From an uncultured Anaerovibrio sp. (GTDB lineage Bacteria > Bacillota > Negativicutes > Selenomonadales > Selenomonadaceae): a stretch of DNA of 6,002 nucleotides. A program made the translations under genes and the position numbers. The notes below the pieces were generated by a model. That model did not search any database and had not been told where the DNA came from. It saw only the letters and a program-made list of their open reading frames with translations. This document shows, piece by piece, positions 1-4,432 of the stretch; within the stretch, counting starts at the first letter, position 1, and each line of letters opens with the position of its first letter. The stretch is from NCBI GenBank assembly GCA_900768695.1, contig CAAGDY010000313.1, positions 1 to 6,002 on the forward strand, read 5' to 3'.

Positions 1-60
1 GCCGATATCTGCGTGTTTACCAACCATAACATACGCGTGGAGGAGCTGGCTGAGGACTAA
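1..60 (+). CDS. hslV: HslV (ClpQ) peptidase subunit, C-terminal end only
   Basis: The window opens in frame with the last 19 codons of a gene, reading ADICVFTNHNIRVEELAED and then TAA. The TNHNIxVEEL ending is typical of HslV/ClpQ, the threonine-type (serine-type in Bacillus) peptidase that stacks as a double hexameric ring against HslU. Compared with my memory of Bacillus ClpQ, which stops at about VEEL, there are three extra residues (AED). The active site and N-terminus lie outside the window, so the catalytic class cannot be judged. hslU follows 63 bases downstream with no terminator between them, as expected for one operon. Confidence 0.9.
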   Translation, partial: ADICVFTNHNIRVEELAED

Positions 61-108
61 AGCCGTCGACAGGGGCGGTGCGGCAGTGTATCCGGAAAAA
101 CGAGAAGC

Positions 109-115
109 AGGAGGT
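109..115 (+). promoter_or_regulatory. Ribosome binding site deciding the TTG start of hslU
   Basis: AGGAGGT is a near-perfect Shine-Dalgarno sequence with eight to nine bases between it and the TTG at 124. No ATG or GTG in this frame has comparable spacing, and the protein from TTG starts like HslU proteins (xxxTPRQIVxxLDKYIVGQ). This supports the rare TTG as the true start. Confidence 0.8.
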
Positions 116-123
116 CAATTTCA

Positions 124-1521
124 TTGAACGAGCAGACACCAAGACAGATAGTAGAAGCATTGGATAAATATATCGTGGGCCAGAAGGAGGCCAAAAGGGC
201 GGTGGCCATCGCCCTGAGAAACCGCTGGCGCAGCAGGCAGCTGGACAATGCCAGCATGCAGGATGATATCGTGCCGAAAAACATCCTCATGATAGGCTCC
301 ACCGGTGTGGGCAAGACCGAGATTGCCCGCCGCCTGGCCAAGCTGGTTGATGCGCCCTTCATCAAGGTGGAGGCAACCAAGTTTACGGAGGTAGGCTACG
401 TAGGCAGGGATGTAGAATCCATCATCAGGGATTTGGCGGAAATCTCCGTGCGCATGATACGTCAGCAGAGGGTGCAGGAGGTGCAGGAAAAGGCCAGGGA
501 GATGGCAAAGGAGCGTATTCTGGATGTGCTGGTGCCTGAGCCGAAGAAATCCACCAATCCATTTGGCCAGCTTTTTGGCAACCTTGCCAATAACGGCGAG
601 GCGGAGGAAGAGGCTGACCGAGAGGATGAGCCGAAGCAGTACCAGGCAGGCCGCGAGTGGTGCCGCAAAAAGCTGGAGGCCGGCGAGTACGAGGACAAGA
701 TTATCGAAATTGATGTAGAGGACAGCAGCAAGCCGATGGTGGGCATGTTTGCAGGCTCCAGCCTTGAGGGCATGGGCGACAACCTGCAGGATATGATTGG
801 CAGCATGATGCCGAAGCGCCGCAAGAAGCGCAAGGTAACTGTGGAGCAGGCCAGGAAGCTGTTCCAGCAGGAAGAGGCCATGAAGCTGGTTGATATGGAA
901 GAGGTGCAGGAAACCGCCGTCAAGCTGGCAGAAAACAGCGGCATTGTTTTCCTGGACGAGATTGACAAGGTGGCTGTCAGTGGCAATACCGGCGGACACG
1001 ATGTTTCCCGCGAGGGCGTGCAGCGCGATATCCTGCCGATTGTGGAGGGTTCCACCGTCATGACCAAGTACGGTGCCGTGAAGACCGATCACATCCTCTT
1101 TATTGCGGCAGGTGCCTTCCACACCTCCAAGCCGTCCGACCTCATTCCGGAACTGCAGGGCCGCTTCCCGATTCGCGTGGAGCTGAAATCGCTGAAAAAG
1201 GATGATTTCAAGCGTATCCTTACGGAGCCGCAGAATGCTCTTTTGAAGCAGTATCAGGCTCTTCTGGGCACGGAGGGAATCAATCTGGAATTTGCTGACG
1301 ATGCCATTGACCGTCTGGCACAGCTGGCCTGCGATGTCAATGCCCAGAATGAAAACATTGGTGCCCGCCGCCTGCATACCATTCTGGAGAAGCTGTTGGA
1401 GGAACTGTCCTTCAGTGCGCCGGACATGGAGGAAAAGGATGTCCTCATTGACACGGATTATGTGAACAAGGCATTGCAGGATATTGTTGTCAACCATGAC
1501 CTCAGCCAGTTCATCCTGTAA
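124..1521 (+). CDS. hslU: HslU (ClpY) AAA+ unfoldase of the HslVU protease
   Basis: HslU is the hexameric cytoplasmic ATPase that unfolds proteins and feeds them into HslV. The 465 residues show the family features in order: the N-terminal TPRQIVEALDKYIVGQ; Walker A at residues 58-65 (GSTGVGKT); the pore loop GYVG at 91-94; the intermediate (I) domain at about 110-250; Walker B IVFLDEID at 274-281; the sensor region IAAGAFH around 328-333; a candidate arginine finger in QGRFP (R347); the sensor-2 segment IGARRLHT at 412-419; and the C-terminal tail DLSQFIL, which docks into HslV. It is about 20 residues longer than the 443-residue E. coli protein. The extra length seems to lie in the I domain, which has an acidic run at 159-169 and a basic run KRRKKRK at 231-237. 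Walker A has Ser59 where E. coli and Bacillus have proline. The start is TTG, chosen from its ribosome site. It is probably co-transcribed with hslV and ends before a strong terminator. Confidence 0.97.
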   Translation: MNEQTPRQIVEALDKYIVGQKEAKRAVAIALRNRWRSRQLDNASMQDDIVPKNILMIGSTGVGKTEIARRLAKLVDAPFIKVEATKFTEVGYVGRDVESIIRDLAEISVRMIRQQRVQEVQEKAREMAKERILDVLVPEPKKSTNPFGQLFGNLANNGEAEEEADREDEPKQYQAGREWCRKKLEAGEYEDKIIEIDVEDSSKPMVGMFAGSSLEGMGDNLQDMIGSMMPKRRKKRKVTVEQARKLFQQEEAMKLVDMEEVQETAVKLAENSGIVFLDEIDKVAVSGNTGGHDVSREGVQRDILPIVEGSTVMTKYGAVKTDHILFIAAGAFHTSKPSDLIPELQGRFPIRVELKSLKKDDFKRILTEPQNALLKQYQALLGTEGINLEFADDAIDRLAQLACDVNAQNENIGARRLHTILEKLLEELSFSAPDMEEKDVLIDTDYVNKALQDIVVNHDLSQFIL

Positions 1522-1586
1522 TCTGCGGGGGAACATATTCAAATCGCCAAAAGAATCTAATTATTGGATAAAATTGTAAAATTTTT

Positions 1587-1624
1587 AGAAATAATCACAA
1601 AATATTGTGATTATTTCTTTTTTT
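1587..1624 (+). terminator. Intrinsic terminator after hslU
   Basis: A perfect 14-bp inverted repeat (arms 1587-1600 and 1605-1618, loop AATA) runs directly into a tract of seven T's (1618-1624). The stem is AT-rich, but its length and the T tract make it a good rho-independent terminator for hslVU. It overlaps the likely -35 of the codY promoter. Confidence 0.75.
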
Positions 1625-1634
1625 ATGGTACAAT
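1605..1634 (+). promoter_or_regulatory. Probable sigma-A promoter of codY
   Basis: TTGTGA (1605-1610) and TACAAT (1629-1634) are separated by 18 bases, a fair vegetative promoter pair, giving a start of transcription near 1641 and a leader of about 90 bases before codY. The -35 lies in the right arm of the hslU terminator. TATACT at 1634-1639 is an alternative -10 but has a poorer -35. This is inferred from consensus only. Confidence 0.5.
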
Positions 1635-1718
1635 ATACTCTAGTATGAAAACAGTCAATACCTAATGTTTATTCTGTACATTGAACGGATTTTTATATGA
1701 TTTTGAGTGAGATGTAAA

Positions 1719-1724
1719 AGGAGG
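1719..1724 (+). promoter_or_regulatory. Ribosome binding site deciding the codY start
   Basis: AGGAGG ends two bases before a GTG at 1727, which is too close, but eight bases before the ATG at 1733, which is ideal. The protein from 1733 (MSTLLERTRKINRVL) also lines up with Bacillus CodY (MALLQKTRIINSML) within one residue at the N-terminus. The ATG is therefore preferred over the in-frame GTG. Confidence 0.8.
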
Positions 1725-1732
1725 ATGTGTCG

Positions 1733-2803
1733 ATGTCAACACTTTTGGAGCGCACCAGAAAGATAAACCGCGTTCTACAGCGGTTTCACAATGTAGATTA
1801 CAAGGAAATGGCCACAGTGCTGAGCAATGTGATTGATGCCAATGTTTACATAGTTGATACCAGCGGCGTGATTTATGGCTGTGCTTTTCTGGATGATTTT
1901 GAATGTGATGTGATGATGGATAATGTAGTGGTGCCGGGAAGGTTCCCGAAGCACTACGTGAACTGGCTGAAGAAGATTGATGAAACGGCGGCCAATATCC
2001 GTTCCAAGAGCGGCACCTGCGCCTTTGGCGAAGAAAATACCATGTGCAAATTCAATGGCAAGAACACCACTATTGTTCCTATCTACGGAGTAGGCGAGCG
2101 CATCGGTACGCTGATGGTGGCAAAGTATGATGTGGATTTCTCTGATGACGACCTCCTGCTGGCGGAGTATGGCGCGGCCGTGGTGGGCATGGAAATGCTG
2201 CACGACAGGGCAAGGCGAAGCCAGGAGGAAAGCCAGAAGCGCGAAACTGTCCGCATGGCGCTTGGCACCCTCTCCATTTCCGAGGGTCAGGCCACCATTG
2301 CCATCTTCAGGAAGCTGAAGCAGAAGGATGGCCCTGTCAATGCCTCCAAGATTGCTGATATGCTGACCATCACCCGCTCAGTAATTGTCAACGCCCTCAG
2401 AAAGCTGGAATCCGCCGGTGTCGTAGAGCCAAAGTCCCAGGGTATGAAGGGGACCCATATCAAGGTGCTGAATGAATACCTGTGGCATGGTGTGGAGGAG
2501 CTGGCCGATGAAACCGAGATGAACATTGACGAAATGTTTGCCGAGTACGGCAGGAAGCTGACGAAGCAGTATGTAGAGAATCATGCCAGGGAGCATAATG
2601 TGTCCGGCAACGGGGATATCCGCGCACTGGCCAACAGGATATGGGAGAGCCAGCTGGCCCTGAATCTGGATGTAGTTGACCTGACGGATATAGATTTGGA
2701 CAAGGGCTACAAGCTCTATGCCGAGGACAACGGGCTGGAGATTGCCGAGGTCAGCCCGGAGAATATGCTGTCCTGGTACGTCAGGAAGTTTATCCGCAAA
2801 TAA
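1733..2803 (+). CDS. codY: CodY global nutrient regulator with a long C-terminal extension
   Basis: CodY is a cytoplasmic DNA-binding repressor/activator that responds to branched-chain amino acids and, in many species, GTP. Residues 1-155 form the GAF-type ligand domain (TTIVPIYGVGERIGTL at 112-127, LLAEYGAAVVGMEML at 142-156). Residues 204-247 hold the winged helix-turn-helix, nearly identical to Bacillus (ASKIAD, ITRSVIVNALRKLESAGV, GMKGTHIKVLN). Bacillus CodY has 259 residues; this one has 356. About 99 extra residues (258-356) follow the point where the family normally ends. They are acidic and probably mostly helical, and end in the basic SWYVRKFIRK; I recognise no domain there. All four cysteines (50, 58, 96, 105) are in the ligand domain. 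The residue corresponding to Bacillus Arg61, which holds the ligand carboxylate, is valine (V60) by my hand alignment. The gene is flanked by terminators on both sides and has its own likely promoter. Confidence 0.95.
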   Translation: MSTLLERTRKINRVLQRFHNVDYKEMATVLSNVIDANVYIVDTSGVIYGCAFLDDFECDVMMDNVVVPGRFPKHYVNWLKKIDETAANIRSKSGTCAFGEENTMCKFNGKNTTIVPIYGVGERIGTLMVAKYDVDFSDDDLLLAEYGAAVVGMEMLHDRARRSQEESQKRETVRMALGTLSISEGQATIAIFRKLKQKDGPVNASKIADMLTITRSVIVNALRKLESAGVVEPKSQGMKGTHIKVLNEYLWHGVEELADETEMNIDEMFAEYGRKLTKQYVENHAREHNVSGNGDIRALANRIWESQLALNLDVVDLTDIDLDKGYKLYAEDNGLEIAEVSPENMLSWYVRKFIRK

Positions 2804-2814
2804 ATATGGCCGTG

Positions 2815-2835
2815 ATGCAGGGAAAGCGCCTGCAT
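2815..2835 (+). other. Short hairpin directly after the codY stop codon
   Basis: ATGCAGG (2815-2821) and CCTGCAT (2829-2835) form a perfect 7-bp stem with the loop GAAAGCG. There is no T tract, so it is not a terminator by itself. It lies nine bases ahead of the terminator stem and may stabilise the codY mRNA 3' end. Confidence 0.4.
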
Positions 2836-2843
2836 GTGTCTAC

Positions 2844-2873
2844 TGCCGCAGGAGTTTTTCCTGCGGCATTTTT
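2844..2873 (+). terminator. Intrinsic terminator after codY
   Basis: A perfect 10-bp GC-rich stem, TGCCGCAGGA (2844-2853) pairing with TCCTGCGGCA (2859-2868), encloses a five-base loop and is followed at once by five T's. This is a textbook rho-independent terminator on the + strand. It separates codY from the flagellar genes. Confidence 0.9.
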
Positions 2874-2897
2874 GCGGTTAAATTTTGTGTCAGTCTG

Positions 2898-2919
2898 TTT
2901 TGCAGTTGCAACTTTTGCA
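2898..2919. repeat. Palindrome flanked by direct repeats, possible operator
   Basis: The perfect palindrome AGTTGCAACT (2904-2913) is bracketed by two copies of TTTTGCA (2898-2904 and 2913-2919), 15 bases apart. It lies about 75-95 bases upstream of the likely flgB transcription start, where an activator or repressor could bind. No protein is known to me for this site; a chance occurrence in AT-rich DNA is possible. Confidence 0.3.
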
Positions 2920-2958
2920 CTATTTTTTGCTCTTTATGAAGCTAAAATCAAAAATTAC

Positions 2959-2987
2959 TTCTTTTATTGCGAAAAAAATGCTAGAAT
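2959..2987 (+). promoter_or_regulatory. Probable promoter of the flgB operon
   Basis: TAGAAT (2982-2987) preceded by TGC makes an extended -10 element (TGnTAGAAT). The hexamer 17 bases upstream, TTCTTT (2959-2964), is a weak -35, which the extended -10 can offset in sigma-A promoters. Transcription would start near 2994, leaving a leader of about 120 bases. There is no sigma-28 match nearby, consistent with an early basal-body operon read by the main sigma factor. Consensus-based inference only. Confidence 0.45.
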
Positions 2988-3116
2988 GTAAAAGGGAATG
3001 AATATTTATAGACTGGGTAAAAGGATTTTCGCTTTTTGTGTCGTATACAAAACTTAAAGGGTATGGCAAAAAGCGTGGCCTGAGTGAGATTTTGAGAGAT
3101 GAGGAAGTGAATCTTT

Positions 3117-3536
3117 ATGCTGGAACAGATATTGAATTCACCAACCATGGATTATATGCAGAGGGGACTTGCGGCTGCGAATCTCCGTCAGGAGGTTATC
3201 AGCAACAACATTGCCAACGTGAACACGCCGAAGTTCAAGCGCAGCGATGTGATTTTTGAATCCCTGCTGGCCAAGGAGCTGGGGATGGATGAGGACAAAA
3301 ACAAGCTGAAGATGGTGCGCACCCGTGACAAGCATCTGCCTATGGCGCCGTTTGACGGCAGGGCGGCGGCTGTGATACAGCTGGATGACAGCACCACCAT
3401 GCGGGTGGATGACAACAACGTTGACATCGATGCGGAGATGGCGAGCCTGGCCAAAAACCAGATTTACTACAACGCTATGGTGAGGAAAATCAGCGGATAC
3501 ATCCAGGGAGTTAAAACAGTAATAACGAGCAAGTGA
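3117..3536 (+). CDS. flgB: FlgB flagellar proximal rod protein
   Basis: FlgB is a rod subunit assembled on FliE above the MS ring; it crosses the periplasmic side of the flagellar basal body and is exported by the flagellar type III apparatus. The 139 residues match the family's usual length. Residues 22-42 carry the rod-protein signature (NLRQEVISNNIANVNTPKFKR), and residues 95-126 the conserved C-terminal helix region (VDIDAEMASLAKNQIYYNAMVRKIS). There is no cleavable signal peptide, as expected for this export route. The ATG start fits family N-termini, with AGGA at 3102-3105 as the ribosome site, 11 bases away. A 73-codon reading frame from the GTG at 3038 overlaps the start in another frame and is not credible. 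It is the first gene of a flagellar operon, followed by flgC. Confidence 0.96.
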   Translation: MLEQILNSPTMDYMQRGLAAANLRQEVISNNIANVNTPKFKRSDVIFESLLAKELGMDEDKNKLKMVRTRDKHLPMAPFDGRAAAVIQLDDSTTMRVDDNNVDIDAEMASLAKNQIYYNAMVRKISGYIQGVKTVITSK

Positions 3537-3587
3537 ATTTGAGCATGAATAAGAATCTTTAATTTCAAATAAGATTTTATATAGAAT

Positions 3588-3591
3588 GGAG
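3588..3591 (+). promoter_or_regulatory. Ribosome binding site deciding the flgC start
   Basis: GGAG sits nine bases before the ATG at 3601. The earlier in-frame ATG at 3586 overlaps this motif and has no ribosome site of its own. The protein from 3601 starts MSMFGGIDAAASGLTAERLR, as FlgC proteins usually do. Confidence 0.65.
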
Positions 3592-3600
3592 CAGAGTGCA

Positions 3601-4062
3601 ATGAGTATGTTTGGCGGTATCGATGCTGCAGCCTCCGGACTGACGGCAGAACGTCTGAGAATGGATGTTATATCCAACAATATAGCGAATGTGAACTCCA
3701 CCCGCACAGTGGACGGAGGCCCCTTCAAGCGCAGGTATGTTATTTTCCAGCCCCGTGAGGCGCAGGAAAACAGCTTTGCCGGTATGCTGGCAGGGGAGCT
3801 GGGCCGCAGCAAGGGAAGGAAGAACCGCGCCGGGGACGGCGTGCGCGCCCTGGGTATCGGCGTTGACGATTCGGTGGGCAAGCTGGTGTATGACCCGGGA
3901 CATCCGGACGCTAACGCTGACGGCTATGTGGAGATGCCGAATGTGGATATCGTAACCGAGATGGTGGACATGATTACAGCTTCCAGAGCCTATGAGGCCA
4001 ATGTGACGACGATAAATGCCGCCAAGAGCATGGCGCAGCAGGCCCTGAATATAGGCAAATAA
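3601..4062 (+). CDS. flgC: FlgC flagellar proximal rod protein
   Basis: FlgC is the second proximal rod subunit, stacking with FlgB between the FliE/MS-ring base and the distal rod. From the ATG at 3601 the product has 153 residues, at the upper end of the usual size. Residues 2-31 hold the conserved N-terminal helix and rod signature (ASGLTAERLRMDVISNNIANVNSTRT). Residues 108-152 hold the conserved C-terminus (GYVEMPNVDIVTEMVDMITASRAYEAN, then TINAAKSMAQQALNIGK). The middle (about 52-85) is Gly/Arg/Lys-rich and variable, as in the family. An upstream in-frame ATG at 3586 would add MEQSA but lacks a ribosome site. The 64-base AT-rich gap after flgB contains no clear terminator, and fliE follows after 14 bases, so the genes are most likely co-transcribed. 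Confidence 0.96.
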   Translation: MSMFGGIDAAASGLTAERLRMDVISNNIANVNSTRTVDGGPFKRRYVIFQPREAQENSFAGMLAGELGRSKGRKNRAGDGVRALGIGVDDSVGKLVYDPGHPDANADGYVEMPNVDIVTEMVDMITASRAYEANVTTINAAKSMAQQALNIGK

Positions 4063-4076
4063 AATGAGGTGACATA

Positions 4077-4379
4077 ATGGAGATAGAAGCACTGCAGATG
4101 ACGCCTGTAAGGATGCGGGCGGAAAGCCATCTGGGAGAGGAACAGCCGCAGCAGGCGGTGCCGACCTTTGGCGAGTACCTGAAGAACGCCATTGGTGAGG
4201 TAAACAGCTTACAGCAGGAATCTGACAGAATGAGCGCGGCTCTGGCCGCCGGTCAGGTTGAGGATATATCGCAGGTTGTAATCGCCGCTGAAAAGGCTGA
4301 TATTGCCGTTCAGCTGACTTTGGCTGTGCGCAACAAGGCCGTGGAGGCATATCAGGAAATCATGCGTATGCAGGTATAA
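4077..4379 (+). CDS. fliE: FliE hook-basal body adaptor protein
   Basis: FliE joins the MS ring (FliF) to the proximal rod and is the first protein exported by the flagellar type III secretion system. The 100 residues fit the family length. The C-terminal half is diagnostic: DISQVVIAAEKADIAVQLTL followed by VRNKAVEAYQEIMRMQV, the family's typical last residues. The N-terminal 30 residues are poorly conserved and contain a Gln/Pro-rich stretch. The ribosome site GAGGTGA (4066-4072) and the ATG at 4077 are well placed, 14 bases after the flgC stop, which shows tight translational coupling within the flgB-flgC-fliE-fliF operon. The order matches Bacillus. Confidence 0.96.
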   Translation: MEIEALQMTPVRMRAESHLGEEQPQQAVPTFGEYLKNAIGEVNSLQQESDRMSAALAAGQVEDISQVVIAAEKADIAVQLTLAVRNKAVEAYQEIMRMQV

Positions 4380-4432
4380 TTTTTGAGCAGATTGGCAATT
4401 ATATTATTACTGCGTAGCAAGGGGATTTGGTA

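Larger units (their letters stand above)
2804..3116. other. Gene-free control region between codY and flgB
   Basis: These 313 bases hold no convincing gene. From left to right they contain a short hairpin just after the codY stop, the GC-rich codY terminator, an AT-rich stretch with a TTGCA-rich palindrome cluster (2898-2919), an extended -10 promoter (2982-2987), and a leader of about 120 bases before flgB. I looked for a sigma-28 type flagellar promoter (TAAA, about 15 bases, GCCGATAA) and found no acceptable match. No known riboswitch core, including the c-di-GMP-I core, could be recognised in the leader. Confidence 0.7.

Noticed and set aside
121..1542. 473-codon open frame on the minus strand opposite hslU
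   Set aside because: It mirrors hslU almost exactly, its product is Leu/His-rich with no recognisable motif, and hslU on the + strand has every family motif. It is a codon-bias shadow.
1595..1610. TCACA-N6-TGTGA resembling a Crp/Fnr or Rex site
   Set aside because: The half-sites are in the opposite orientation (those sites read TGTGA-N6-TCACA or TTGTGAA-N4-TTCACAA). The symmetry is explained by the terminator stem.
2806..2991. 61-codon + strand frame in the codY-flgB gap, resembling a hydrophobic small protein
   Set aside because: It runs straight through the codY terminator and the AT-rich promoter region, has no ribosome site, and its hydrophobicity comes from T-rich DNA.
3038..3259. 73-codon + strand frame from a GTG in the flgB leader
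   Set aside because: It overlaps the flgB start in another frame, lacks a ribosome site, and its second half is simply flgB sequence read out of frame.
3554..3576. AATCTT/AAGATT hairpin between flgB and flgC as a terminator
   Set aside because: Only six weak AT pairs with an 11-base loop and only a four-base T run. Too unstable to terminate, and the operon arrangement argues against it.
3580..3587. TATAGAAT as an internal promoter before flgC
   Set aside because: It lies immediately before the flgC ribosome site, so transcription would start past the ribosome site, and there is no supporting -35.
3577..4350. 257-codon minus-strand frame opposite flgC and fliE
   Set aside because: It spans two well-identified + strand genes and their gap, has no family resemblance, and its composition is typical of antisense shadows.
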